Positions 26,225-34,304 are shown, counted from the first letter of the stretch. The stretch is 45,020 nt of DNA from Candidatus Saccharimonadota bacterium (GCA_017515205.1 JAFWHN010000006.1:1-45020), one strand, 5' to 3'. The notes: generated from the sequence alone by a model not told the origin. A program made the numbers and translations.

Positions 26225-26692
26225 TTAAATACGCAAGAAATTTACAATTTTATCGAGGAAGTCGAGTTTGATGTTTTCCATCGGGAGGTGACTACCGAGA
26301 GCGTCAACGATAGCTTCGCCACTGCCTTCTGGGAAGTAGACTTTAACATTGAGGCCGAAGCGTTTTTTGGGAATAAGAATAGCGGAATAATTGTTGCCTT
26401 CTTTGAGAATACCAAAAGCTCGAAAGTTTTCGTATTTATGGAGCTCGGTGCCTTCAGTGAGGCCAGTTTTGTCGAGAGTGTAGTTGATTTTGCGCGGGGG
26501 ATGAAGATTAGAAGTTAGAATAGTGATGACGCTGAGGACGACGAGGGCAAGAAAAGGCCACCATTGGAGGAAAATAGAAAGTGTAATCAATCCAGCGCTA
26601 ACAACAAAAAGACCAATGTACCAGGCAGTATTGTGAGTGCGTACAATGTATTCTTCGGCTTGCCAAGAGATTGGTTGAGATATTTTTGCCAT
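26225..26692 (-). CDS. Membrane-anchored PH-like domain protein
   Basis: The 155-residue protein begins with SWQAEEYIVRTHNTAWYIGL, two adjacent membrane helices (about 22-62), then a beta-rich domain (INYTLDKTGLTEGTELHKYENFRAFGI, SAILIPKKRFGLNVKVYFPEG) ending in an amphipathic helix. This is the layout of bacterial PH-like (bPH-type) membrane proteins that are common in candidate phyla genomes. Function is unknown. The ATG lies 6 nt after TGCTATAAT on the minus strand, so it is a clear leaderless candidate. Confidence 0.65.
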   Translation of the reverse strand: MAKISQPISWQAEEYIVRTHNTAWYIGLFVVSAGLITLSIFLQWWPFLALVVLSVITILTSNLHPPRKINYTLDKTGLTEGTELHKYENFRAFGILKEGNNYSAILIPKKRFGLNVKVYFPEGSGEAIVDALGSHLPMENIKLDFLDKIVNFLRI

Positions 26693-26698
26693 AAGTTA

Positions 26699-26704
26699 AT
26701 TATA
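26699..26704 (-). promoter_or_regulatory. Extended -10 box of PH-like gene
   Basis: Minus-strand TGCTATAAT with 6 nt to the ATG at 26692. Confidence 0.6.
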
Positions 26705-26759
26705 GCACATAAATCAATATGTTGCGAAAAGCCAGATGGGATGATAAAATAGTTCTAAT

Positions 26760-26849
26760 GGAGGGTTACCCAAGTGGTTGAAGGGGACGGTTTGCTAAAT
26801 CGTTAGTCTGGGGCGACCTGGAGCGGGAGTTCGAATCTCCCACCCTCCG
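26760..26849 (+). tRNA. tRNA-Ser(GCU)
   Basis: Acceptor arms GGAGGGT and ACCCTCC pair perfectly. The anticodon stem ACGGT/ATCGT (one G-U) carries loop TTGCTAA with anticodon GCT. There is a long variable arm (GTCTGGGGCGACCTGGAG region) as in class II tRNAs, a T-arm GGGAG-TTCGAAT-CTCCC, discriminator G, and an encoded CCA at 26850-26852. Confidence 0.95.
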
Positions 26850-26920
26850 CCACGCTTCTGGAGGAAGCGCGTGAAAAAGCGGAATTCGGATCTACGATGC
26901 GAATCTCCCACCCTCCGCCA
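26832..26920 (+). repeat. Exact 21-bp duplication of the tRNA-Ser 3' end
   Basis: The last 21 nt of the tRNA including CCA (26832-26852) recur without mismatch at 26900-26920, 68 bp downstream. The intervening 47 bp carry a hairpin-like CACGC/GCGTG and no tRNA body. A repeated tRNA 3' end is the usual footprint of integration at a tRNA gene; here both ends would be almost adjacent, as after excision or collapse of an element. Confidence 0.75.
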
Positions 26921-26928
26921 GAATGTGA

Positions 26929-26934
26929 TATAAT
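26929..26934 (+). promoter_or_regulatory. Extended -10 box of pilin-like gene
   Basis: TGATATAAT starts 6 bp after the duplicated tRNA 3' end and ends 6 nt before ATG 26941. Confidence 0.6.
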
Positions 26935-26940
26935 AAGGTT

Positions 26941-27372
26941 ATGATGAAAAAGTTTTTGAAAATAGTTTTACCATTATTACTAATAGCAGTCGTAGTCGCT
27001 GGAGTGCTTGCTCCGGAAACTTCCGCTTTGACTTTGCGAGAAGGGGCAGAGGCAGCACGCTGCGATGGTTGTCCATCTGACTTGTTTGGTGAAACTGGGG
27101 CGTTTAGAAAAATTACGAATACTGTGCTGTTTGTAGTAGGTGTGATTGCAGTGATTATGTTGATAATTGGCGGTATTAAATATGTGATTTCCGGTGGTGA
27201 TTCAAAAAAAGTGACAGATGCAAAAAATACAGTGCTTTATGCGATTATTGGTATGGTGATTGCGGTGTTTTCATACGCGATTGTGACTTTCGTACTTTCG
27301 GCTTTGCCAACAGCAGAAGATGAAAAATTACCAGAACAGACTGGGGCACTAATTTTAGACGCTAAGAGCTAA
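26941..27372 (+). CDS. TrbC/VirB2-like pilin protein of the T4SS, with signal peptide
   Basis: The 143-residue protein has a signal peptide (about 1-29, cleavage near ETSA), a short region with paired Cys (RCDGCPSD), then two membrane helices around the characteristic loop IIGGIKYVISGGDSKKVTDAKNTVLYAIIGMVIAV. The same loop (GGxxYxxSxGD.xK...AK.T..Y..IG) occurs in the minus-strand pilin genes at 28685-30596. TrbC/VirB2 subunits form the conjugative or secretion pilus. It is separated from the rest of the T4SS by comF and hsp20, and its end overlaps comF by 18 nt on the opposite strand. Confidence 0.75.
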   Translation: MMKKFLKIVLPLLLIAVVVAGVLAPETSALTLREGAEAARCDGCPSDLFGETGAFRKITNTVLFVVGVIAVIMLIIGGIKYVISGGDSKKVTDAKNTVLYAIIGMVIAVFSYAIVTFVLSALPTAEDEKLPEQTGALILDAKS

Positions 27373-28044
27373 AATAGCGAAAACGATTTTTTGAGCACCG
27401 GCTTTTTGGAGTTTTTGATGGGCTGCATGAAGGGAAGCGCCGGTAGTCCAGACATCATCAAAAAGAATATAAGTAGTGTCTGGACTGATGGGGATACGGG
27501 TGTTGATTTCATAGGCCGAGGAAGCTTGGCTGAGTCTAGTTTTTCGGTCGGAACCGACTTGGACGGAGTTTTTGTTACGCATCAAAAGATTGGTGACTTG
27601 ATAATTTGAGCCACGTAATTTGACAAATTTTTTAGCAATTAGGGTAGTATGGTCGAAACCACGAGCGCGGATGTGGGCACTTGTAGTAGGGAGTGGGACG
27701 ATGGCGACTGAGCCGTCGATAGAAGGAAGAGTTTGATTTAATAATTCGGCGAGTGGGGAAGCGAGGGCGCGAACAGAATGATATTTGAGGTCGTGAATTA
27801 AGTTGCCGACAAGTTCGGAACGTTGATCTACTACATAGGTAGGTGGTAAATCTGGGCAGTTTGGACAGTTGCCGGTGGGGTTTTGGTGCTTACAATTTGG
27901 GCAAACATTAGTGCGTTGTTCTAAAATGTTTTTTTTACAACGATTGCAAAGCGCGTTCCCTAAACATCCGCAACCCCTACAGGAGTGGGGCGCGATAAGG
28001 TCTAGCGGGTTCAGAATTGTTGTAATTTTTACAATATTTAGCAT
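27355..28044 (-). CDS. comF: ComF family phosphoribosyltransferase-like protein
   Basis: The 229-residue protein has an N-terminal zinc-finger region with CxxC pairs (CRGCGCLG, CNRCKK, CPNCKHQ, CPNC) and a C-terminal PRTase domain: VPLPTTSAHIRARGFDH and the PRPP loop TYILFDDVWTTGAS. ComF proteins are needed for DNA uptake in naturally competent bacteria, as a cytoplasmic partner of the translocation machinery. Placement inside a T4SS/pilin locus is suggestive of DNA uptake, but comF is widespread in these genomes. The upstream minus-strand TGATAAAAT is a weak extended -10. Confidence 0.9.
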   Translation of the reverse strand: MLNIVKITTILNPLDLIAPHSCRGCGCLGNALCNRCKKNILEQRTNVCPNCKHQNPTGNCPNCPDLPPTYVVDQRSELVGNLIHDLKYHSVRALASPLAELLNQTLPSIDGSVAIVPLPTTSAHIRARGFDHTTLIAKKFVKLRGSNYQVTNLLMRNKNSVQVGSDRKTRLSQASSAYEINTRIPISPDTTYILFDDVWTTGASLHAAHQKLQKAGAQKIVFAILALSV

Positions 28045-28069
28045 AATTCTCTTGATTTTATCATGGTGA

Positions 28070-28078
28070 TGTTATAAA
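28070..28078 (+). promoter_or_regulatory. Probable extended -10 promoter of hsp20
   Basis: TGTTATAAA, about 31 nt before ATG 28110, leaving a short leader with GGAGG. No CIRCE element is seen here. Confidence 0.45.
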
Positions 28079-28109
28079 ATACAAGCATAACAATATAAGT
28101 GGAGGAAAT

Positions 28110-28628
28110 ATGGCTCGTACAAACAGTGACGATTTGCTGATGGAAGACGATCTTGCTGCGGCGTTTTTGGGAGGCGATGAGGGAGAAGCTACTCCAGCTC
28201 AGCCTGCTGCAGAAGAGCCAGTTGCGGTAGAGGAAGAGACTCCGCAAGAAGAAGTCAGCGAAACGAACGAAGATGAGTGGGAAAATGCCGACGATTTTCC
28301 TGGGCAACTAGCAGTAGATGTCTATGAGACCGCCGATAAATTAGTAGTAAAAGCACGCACCGCTGGCATCTCAAAATCTGATCTCGATGTCAGTATTTCT
28401 GACAATATTTTGACAATTTCTGGTGTTTTGTCTGGTGGTGAAGATGAGCAAACTACGAGATGGCATATTCAAGAATGCTATTGGGGAGAATTTTCGAGAA
28501 CGATTGCTTTGCCAGTACAGGTAAAGGAAGACGAAAATAGTGTGAAAGCTGAATTAAAAGATGGCGTTCTCACAATTATGTTTGAGAAGGAAAAGACTGA
28601 ACAGCCAAAGAAGATCGAAATCCAATAA
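28110..28628 (+). CDS. Hsp20/alpha-crystallin family small heat-shock protein
   Basis: The 172-residue ATP-independent holdase has a very acidic, Pro/Glu/Ala-rich N-terminal arm of about 60 residues, longer and more charged than usual, followed by the alpha-crystallin domain: LAVDVYETADKLVVKARTAG, LDVSISDNILTISGVL, ECYWGEFSRTIALPV, LKDGVLTIMFEKE. The C-terminal IEIQ may serve as the I-x-I anchor. GTGGAGGAAAT precedes the ATG. It is followed by a strong hairpin terminator. It lies within the T4SS locus but has its own promoter. Confidence 0.92.
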   Translation: MARTNSDDLLMEDDLAAAFLGGDEGEATPAQPAAEEPVAVEEETPQEEVSETNEDEWENADDFPGQLAVDVYETADKLVVKARTAGISKSDLDVSISDNILTISGVLSGGEDEQTTRWHIQECYWGEFSRTIALPVQVKEDENSVKAELKDGVLTIMFEKEKTEQPKKIEIQ

Positions 28629-28641
28629 AAGAGCCTATAGA

Positions 28642-28669
28642 AAAATATCTCCCGAAAGGGAGATATTTT
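28642..28669. terminator. Bidirectional intrinsic terminator
   Basis: AAAATATCTCCC, GAAA tetraloop, GGGAGATATTTT: a perfect 12-bp stem between convergent hsp20 and the last pilin gene, with A-tract and T-tract in the stem so that it can act in both directions. Confidence 0.85.
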
Positions 28670-28684
28670 GATGTCTTAAATAAA

Positions 28685-28984
28685 CTATTGTCCGATGATG
28701 TTGCTGATGACAAAGTTGACGATAGCAAAAGCAAGTACACAAATGACGAGACCGATGAGGCCATAAAGGATAGTGTCTTTAGCTTTTTTGACTTTACCGG
28801 CATCACCGGATGAAGTCATGTAGCTAACGCCACCAATAATCATAACAATAACGCAAACAAGACCGAGAACACCAATGACGCCGTTGATGATGCCAATGAT
28901 AGCTTTGTCTAATTCACCGCCTTCACCTTCTATATATTGTCCTGGATCGTTGTCGGCAACAACTTTGATAATAGTATCTTTCAT
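28685..28984 (-). CDS. Small VirB2/TrbC-like pilin protein (no signal peptide)
   Basis: The 99-residue protein has two membrane helices flanking GGVSYMTSSGDAGKVKKAKD. Its core is nearly identical to the next gene upstream (29058-29444) at protein and DNA level, with only scattered mostly synonymous changes over about 200 bp, so it is a recent duplicate. It lacks an obvious signal peptide. AAAGG lies before the ATG. It is last of four minus-strand pilin genes and ends at the shared terminator. Confidence 0.75.
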   Translation of the reverse strand: MKDTIIKVVADNDPGQYIEGEGGELDKAIIGIINGVIGVLGLVCVIVMIIGGVSYMTSSGDAGKVKKAKDTILYGLIGLVICVLAFAIVNFVISNIIGQ

Positions 28985-29057
28985 TTTAATCCTTTATATT
29001 AACTTAAGTTTATTTTATAACTATTTTTTAAAAAATGCAATAGATATAACTGTGGGA

Positions 29058-29444
29058 TTATTTTTCTTCGCAGTGAGCTTTGTCGCCGGAGCCGGTCCAT
29101 TTGAAGCCAGCTTCTTTACATTCTTTGGAGCTTGAGTAATTACCTGGATTATCTTTTATGATATTACCGATAACAAAGTTGACGATGGCAAAGGATAGCA
29201 CGCAAATGACGAGACCGATGAGGCCATAAAGGATAGTGTCTTTAGCTTTTTTGACTTTACCGGCATCACCAGAGGAGGTCATATAACTAACGCCGCCGAC
29301 AATCATGACGACAACGCAAACTAGGCCAAGAACGCCAATGACGCCATTAATAATATCAATGACATTATTTGGCAAATTGTGGTCACTTTTGTCGCCGACT
29401 GAGTTGACTTTGTGGGCGGCTAACTGTAATAGATTTTCTTTCAT
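29058..29444 (-). CDS. VirB2/TrbC-like pilin protein with Cys-containing tail
   Basis: The 128-residue close paralogue of the 28685-28984 gene shares the same two-helix core (VSYMTSSGDAGKVKKAKDTI, LIGLVICVLSFAIVNFVIGN) but has a 28-residue C-terminal extension, SSKECKEAGFKWTGSGDKAH, ending CEEK. The extra domain with two Cys may be exposed. No cleavable signal is evident. GAAAGGAAATAC precedes the ATG. Confidence 0.75.
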   Translation of the reverse strand: MKENLLQLAAHKVNSVGDKSDHNLPNNVIDIINGVIGVLGLVCVVVMIVGGVSYMTSSGDAGKVKKAKDTILYGLIGLVICVLSFAIVNFVIGNIIKDNPGNYSSSKECKEAGFKWTGSGDKAHCEEK

Positions 29445-29461
29445 GTATTTCCTTTCAAAAG

Positions 29462-29854
29462 TTAGTTATAAATGATTTTGTCGATGACAAAGTTGACAAT
29501 TGCAAACGCTAGGACACAGATAGCGAGACCGATGCAGGCGTAGAGAATGGTTTTTTTGGCTTTTTCAAGTTTGGTGGCGTCGCCATTAGAAGTCATATAA
29601 TTAATGCCGCCGATGAGGACAAAAATTACTGCTACGATGCCAGTGACGGCAATGATGGCATCTAGAATATTGGTGATGACTTTCGGTAAAGCGTTGGCAT
29701 TACCTTTGCAACCGGCGGCTTCTTTGACTGAGGCAGGTGCGTTAGAGTTACAAACATCATCGGCAAAGGTTGGAGTGCTGAGGAGAATACTACTAAGGCC
29801 TAGAACACAAATAATGGCTAAGAAAATGTTTTTAATTAATTTGGTGAATTTCAT
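29462..29854 (-). CDS. VirB2/TrbC-like pilin protein with signal peptide
   Basis: The 130-residue protein has a signal peptide (about 1-31, ending STPTFA-D), a short Cys-containing region (VCNSNAPASVKEAAGC), then the pilin core IGGINYMTSNGDATKLEKAKKT and ACIGLAICVLAFAIVNFVID. AAAGGAGG before the ATG is the strongest Shine-Dalgarno sequence in the locus, suggesting high expression, as for a major pilin. The start overlaps the end of the upstream two-module gene by 23 nt. Confidence 0.8.
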   Translation of the reverse strand: MKFTKLIKNIFLAIICVLGLSSILLSTPTFADDVCNSNAPASVKEAAGCKGNANALPKVITNILDAIIAVTGIVAVIFVLIGGINYMTSNGDATKLEKAKKTILYACIGLAICVLAFAIVNFVIDKIIYN

Positions 29855-30596
29855 GGACCTCCTTTGAGATAATTGTTTGATTGTTATAGCCTGCGCCCTC
29901 GTCGGCTTTTCTAATCATATCAGAGACGAAGGCAGTGATGATTTCGGATAGGGCGACGATGGCGAGGCCGATAAGGGCATATATAATGACGCTTTTAGCT
30001 TTTTGCAATTTGGCGGGTTCGCCAGTGGAGCTGATATAGGCGATGCCACCGTAAACGATGAAGATAACTGAGACGACTCCGGCGATACCAATGACCCATT
30101 GCAGAGCATTGGTGACCATGGCGCCCCCATCAACACAGCCGGTGCCACTAGTTGGGTCGCAGTTAAGTTTGCCTCCAGCGCCGAGGAGGGCAAAGCGGAT
30201 GGTACTCATGATGAGATTGGCAGACATAACAATGGCGAGGCCAATGAAGGCTTGGGCTAGAGTTTTTTTGCCAGTGGCAACTTTACCAGGGTCTCCATAA
30301 GAGAAGATATATTGGTAGCCGCCATAAATGACGTAACCTAGAACTAAGTAAGCGGCAGCGACGGTGATATCGACTAAAACATTTGCAGCGATGGTCCAAA
30401 TACCGCTTTTAAGAGATTCTTGATCATTGGTTATAGTAACGCCGCAATTCCAGGAATTGAAGCCGAGAAAATTATTGCAAGTGTCGTCTACATAGCTAGT
30501 AGTGTCTTTGGCTAGAGCCATCTCGGAAGAAAGGGCGGAAAAAGTGAGGGTGACGGTGCAGCAGATTGCAAGAAAAACCAAGATTTTTTTAATCAT
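29832..30596 (-). CDS. Fused two-module pilin-like membrane protein
   Basis: The 254-residue protein has a signal peptide (about 1-29, ending MALA-K) and then two copies of the pilin module: YVIYGGYQYIFSYGDPGKVATGKKTLAQAFIGLAIV (about 90-125) and IVYGGIAYISSTGEPAKLQKAKSVIIYALIGLAIV (about 180-215), each in a two-helix unit. Between them are Cys residues (NCDPTSGTGC). It is first in the minus-strand pilin operon, divergent from the VirB6-like gene. A tandem fusion could serve as base, tip or assembly adaptor of the pilus; this is inference. Confidence 0.75.
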   Translation of the reverse strand: MIKKILVFLAICCTVTLTFSALSSEMALAKDTTSYVDDTCNNFLGFNSWNCGVTITNDQESLKSGIWTIAANVLVDITVAAAYLVLGYVIYGGYQYIFSYGDPGKVATGKKTLAQAFIGLAIVMSANLIMSTIRFALLGAGGKLNCDPTSGTGCVDGGAMVTNALQWVIGIAGVVSVIFIVYGGIAYISSTGEPAKLQKAKSVIIYALIGLAIVALSEIITAFVSDMIRKADEGAGYNNQTIISKEVHEIHQIN

Positions 30597-30709
30597 ATTT
30601 TTATCTTAGCATAAATAGAAAAAAAGTCTAGTTTTTGAAGATTTTTTAGACGGTGGTGGTGGCTAGTGATTTTTAAATTAGCATAAATAGTATTTTGGTG
30701 TTCTACCTC

Positions 30710-30738
30710 TTGACAAAAAAGCTTATGCGTGCTATAAT
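30710..30738 (+). promoter_or_regulatory. Full sigma70-type promoter of the T4SS operon
   Basis: TTGACA (30710-30715), 17 nt, extended -10 TGCTATAAT ending at 30738. Leader of about 28 nt to ATG 30773. It is probably the main promoter for the VirB6-like gene. Confidence 0.75.
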
Positions 30739-30772
30739 TAAAGATGCGCCTAAGTGGGAGACGTAAGAAGTT

Positions 30773-33700
30773 ATGAGTGGTAAAAAATCCTCAAAATTTG
30801 GAAGGCTAAAGGCTGTTTTTGCCGGTTTTTTGGTACTCATAAGTATGTTTATAGGGGTGATTAGCCCATTTTGGAATGCTCAAGATACCTATGCTTTACC
30901 TGATGAAGGATCTTCTGAAGTGGAAGAAACTACAGATGGAGCGGAGGATGACGCGGAGGAAACAGAGAATAAAAATGAATCTGATAATAAGGAAGAAAAG
31001 GAAGAAAAAAAGGACGAAAGAGTTAAATCGTCATCTGGAGATAATTGTCAGGATAGTTTAGGGGCGCTGGGTTGGGCGGTTTGTCCGGCTACAGGGAAGA
31101 TTGCAGAGGCGGTGGACTGGCTTTATGATAAAATTGAGAGCATTTTGATTGTAAATCCAGTGCCGGCTGAGGATGGCTCACCGATTTTTGAGATTTGGAA
31201 GTACTGTAAGGAATTAACCAATATTATCTTCATTATTTTCCTATTGGTGGTGATTTATTCACAGATAACTGGGGTAGGGATTACGAATTATGGTATTAAA
31301 AAGATTTTGCCGAAATTGATTGTGACGGTAATTATGGTGAATTTGAGCTTCCTGATCTGTTCGCTTGCGGTAGATGTATCAAATATTGTAGGTAGTAGCC
31401 TTCGAGGGACTTTTGAGTCAGTAGAGGAAATGGCACTTGAAAATAGCCAGATGACAATAGACGAATCGAAAATTTCGTATTCGAGCATGTATAGCGCTTT
31501 AGCGGGCGGAACATCGCTTGCGATTGGGGCGGGCGTAATTGCTTTTGAAGCGGGCGCGATTTGGATGATGATACCGATGGCACTGGGTGCAATCGTGGCA
31601 GTGGTTTCTGGTCTCATTACGATTGCTTTGCGTCAGGCGGTAGTGGCGCTTCTAATTATGATTTCGCCACTCGCTATGGTCGCAAATTTGATGCCAAATA
31701 CAGAGAAGTGGTTCACGAAATGGAAAGATTTGTTGACAAAGATGCTGGTGTTTTATCCAATGTTCTCACTATTATTTGGAGCATCAAGTTTGGCTGGTTT
31801 TGCAATTATCATGGCAGCAAAAGATGGTTTTGGATTGCTACTGGGTACAGCGGTGCAAATATTCCCACTCTTCTTCTCTTGGAATTTGATGAAGATGTCT
31901 GGTACGTTCCTCAGCGATATCAACGCAAAACTCAACGGATTGGCCAGCAAGCCATTGGCAGCCAACCGAGCGTGGGCCGATTCACATCGGAATTTGGCTA
32001 GAAATAAGCATTTGGCTGCGAAGAATGCGTATACGCCAAGTTTAGCGTTGACACAGTTTTTGTCTAATAGAAAGATAGCGCGAGAAGAGGAAACGAATGA
32101 TTATGCAGCGACGATAAAGAATCGTGGTTTGGCTTACAACGCGGCGAGAAAATATCATAAGGGTGTGCCGACAAAGGAGGGTGAAGAAGATTATGAGGCA
32201 CAGGCACGTAATATGAGATATACGGAGATTGTGGAGAGACACAAGAATAATATGAATAAAGGTTTGGGTCAGCTTGAAGCAGTAAAGAATGGTGGTACGT
32301 TGGCACAGAGAGCTAAATTGAAAGAGTTGGATGTAGCAAATGTGAAAGCAGCGGATACTTTGTTTGCTGAAAAAACAAGAGGTGAGTCAATTGAGTATCA
32401 TAATGCAATGGGCAGGCACAAACGGTTTGAAGAAGCAATTAATGCGCATATGGATGACATAAATGGATTTGAGCGAGATGAGAATGGCGGGTTTAAGCGC
32501 GATGCTCAAGGTAATCGGATTGCGAAGAGTAAATATGATTTCCATTTCGATCCAACGAATTTGAAACAAACGGAAGGTTTTGCTAGATATAATACTTTAC
32601 ATCAGATTATGGAAGGCGATGTTGCGGACGTACAATATACAGCGGCAGCAGCGGCGCAGGGTTATGATGCACAAAGGAAAATTTACGAGACGAAGATGCA
32701 AAAGTATTTCGATTTGACGCCGCCATCACAAGATGTGGTTAACCGCTTAACTGAGCTAACGACACATAAAGACGCAGCGATTAATATTGATTCGATTGTT
32801 TCAGGTTTGAGAGTGCTAAATCAGCGGGGCGATACTGATTTGGTGAAGGCACAGATTGATAATATACTGGATAAAGCTGAAGGTGGTGGAATTGAAATAG
32901 GCACGCATGCGTCACAAGCACTGGCTAGTTTCTTGATGTTTGAAGTGAAAGATAGTGACCCTATGCTACGTAGATTTGGCAAATACATTAATTTGGAGAC
33001 AGCTAGAGCATATAGCATGGGTGAAAGAAAAGAACCGTATATAACGTATGATGAGTATGTAAAAGGTTATCATACTGAGCCAGATGGTTCAATAATGTAT
33101 GCGAAGAAGGATTTGAGAAAGTTACTTGAAGGTACTTCGCTGGATAATATTGAACGTACGGCATTAGATAACCTTGATAATAGCTTAAAGAAAGCCTATG
33201 GTTTTGACTCATTGCATCCAGAGAAAGCATGGCAAGTTGATGAATATCTGGAGCGACGTAAGAATATTCAAACTGCGTTTGAACCAGCATTCTTGTCATC
33301 AAGTATGAAATGGTTATCTGGTAGTGAGCAGATTAATAGCGCTGTGAAATTCTGGACTGGCTATGAGCTAAAACAAAAGAAAGATGCAAATGGTCAATTG
33401 GTGATGAAGGGCGATGATCCGGTGTTTGATTTAGTACCAGTTTGGGAAAAGGAAGAATTTGCTAATAATAAGGATGAAGTAAAAGAGTTCTTCCGCAATC
33501 GAACGAATGACTTCTTCAAGGATCAGACTACTGGTCAGATTTTGAATATGCGGACGGATTACCGTGATGCGACAATGGAACATTTGCTTGCAACTTATTT
33601 GGATGAGAGTTCGGATGATGAGACTTCGAGTGAAAGAAAGCGGAAGTATAATATGGAACGAGCGGAAATTCAGACTAGATATAGAGATGAGGCGGATGCT

Positions 33701-34234
33701 GAGAAGGCACAAGATAAGCGAGATAAGGATCTCAAGGCTTTGAAGATGGAATTAGCCGGTAGACAGTTAAGAAAGATTTTGGGTAATAGTGGTAAGTTGA
33801 AACAAATTTATCGTACGCGTTCAAGTGGTACAGCGATTAACGCAAAAGACTGGTTGAGAAAATGGGTTAATTTGGATGATGAAAAGGCTTTGCGGGAGGA
33901 AGTGGAATATTATGAAAAGAAGAGAGCTGCACAAGCAGAAAAGGGTGAGGCTGGAGATGCCGCTGAAGGCACACATAGAGTTTATGGCGATGAGGATAGA
34001 GACTTATATCTAAACGAAATCAGTACTTTGAGGAGTCAAATTAATAATGAAGACTCAGAAGCGTTCTTTGAAGATTTGAGAGAAAAGATTGAAGAATGGT
34101 TTGGTGAAGATACGGTGATTGAAAAGAAATTTGAGGATTATTATAAAGTAGATAATCCTAATGCAGAAAATGATGAGATATACGAGAAGTTGGTTGAGCT
34201 TTTGAATGATTTGAGTAATTATCCTGACGCTTAG
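30773..34234 (+). CDS. Large VirB6/TrbL-like T4SS membrane protein with long soluble C-terminus
   Basis: The 1153-residue protein has an N-terminal signal or anchor (about 14-43), an acidic Glu/Asp/Lys linker (about 45-85), a small Cys domain (NCQDSLGALGWAVCPATGKIAEA), and six or so membrane helices at about 140-385, including LPKLIVTVIMVNLSFLICSL and LRQAVVALLIMISPLAMVANLM, typical of VirB6/TrbL channel subunits. From about residue 390 to the end it is a charged, mostly helical soluble region with no recognised domain. Classical VirB6 proteins are about 300 residues, so two thirds of this protein is extra and probably cytoplasmic. It heads an operon with PrgI, a VirB4-N-like protein and VirB4. 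Confidence 0.8.
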   Translation: MSGKKSSKFGRLKAVFAGFLVLISMFIGVISPFWNAQDTYALPDEGSSEVEETTDGAEDDAEETENKNESDNKEEKEEKKDERVKSSSGDNCQDSLGALGWAVCPATGKIAEAVDWLYDKIESILIVNPVPAEDGSPIFEIWKYCKELTNIIFIIFLLVVIYSQITGVGITNYGIKKILPKLIVTVIMVNLSFLICSLAVDVSNIVGSSLRGTFESVEEMALENSQMTIDESKISYSSMYSALAGGTSLAIGAGVIAFEAGAIWMMIPMALGAIVAVVSGLITIALRQAVVALLIMISPLAMVANLMPNTEKWFTKWKDLLTKMLVFYPMFSLLFGASSLAGFAIIMAAKDGFGLLLGTAVQIFPLFFSWNLMKMSGTFLSDINAKLNGLASKPLAANRAWADSHRNLARNKHLAAKNAYTPSLALTQFLSNRKIAREEETNDYAATIKNRGLAYNAARKYHKGVPTKEGEEDYEAQARNMRYTEIVERHKNNMNKGLGQLEAVKNGGTLAQRAKLKELDVANVKAADTLFAEKTRGESIEYHNAMGRHKRFEEAINAHMDDINGFERDENGGFKRDAQGNRIAKSKYDFHFDPTNLKQTEGFARYNTLHQIMEGDVADVQYTAAAAAQGYDAQRKIYETKMQKYFDLTPPSQDVVNRLTELTTHKDAAINIDSIVSGLRVLNQRGDTDLVKAQIDNILDKAEGGGIEIGTHASQALASFLMFEVKDSDPMLRRFGKYINLETARAYSMGERKEPYITYDEYVKGYHTEPDGSIMYAKKDLRKLLEGTSLDNIERTALDNLDNSLKKAYGFDSLHPEKAWQVDEYLERRKNIQTAFEPAFLSSSMKWLSGSEQINSAVKFWTGYELKQKKDANGQLVMKGDDPVFDLVPVWEKEEFANNKDEVKEFFRNRTNDFFKDQTTGQILNMRTDYRDATMEHLLATYLDESSDDETSSERKRKYNMERAEIQTRYRDEADAEKAQDKRDKDLKALKMELAGRQLRKILGNSGKLKQIYRTRSSGTAINAKDWLRKWVNLDDEKALREEVEYYEKKRAAQAEKGEAGDAAEGTHRVYGDEDRDLYLNEISTLRSQINNEDSEAFFEDLREKIEEWFGEDTVIEKKFEDYYKVDNPNAENDEIYEKLVELLNDLSNYPDA

Positions 34235-34298
34235 TTTAGTATAATTGTCTCGACGGTTTGACGTGGTACACTCAGTTTAAATTTGATAATGGATATGC

Positions 34299-34304
34299 TA
34301 TAAT
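34299..34304 (+). promoter_or_regulatory. Extended -10 box upstream of prgI-like gene
   Basis: TGCTATAAT ends 6 nt before ATG 34311, another leaderless arrangement, giving the VirB3-VirB4 part its own promoter. Confidence 0.6.
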
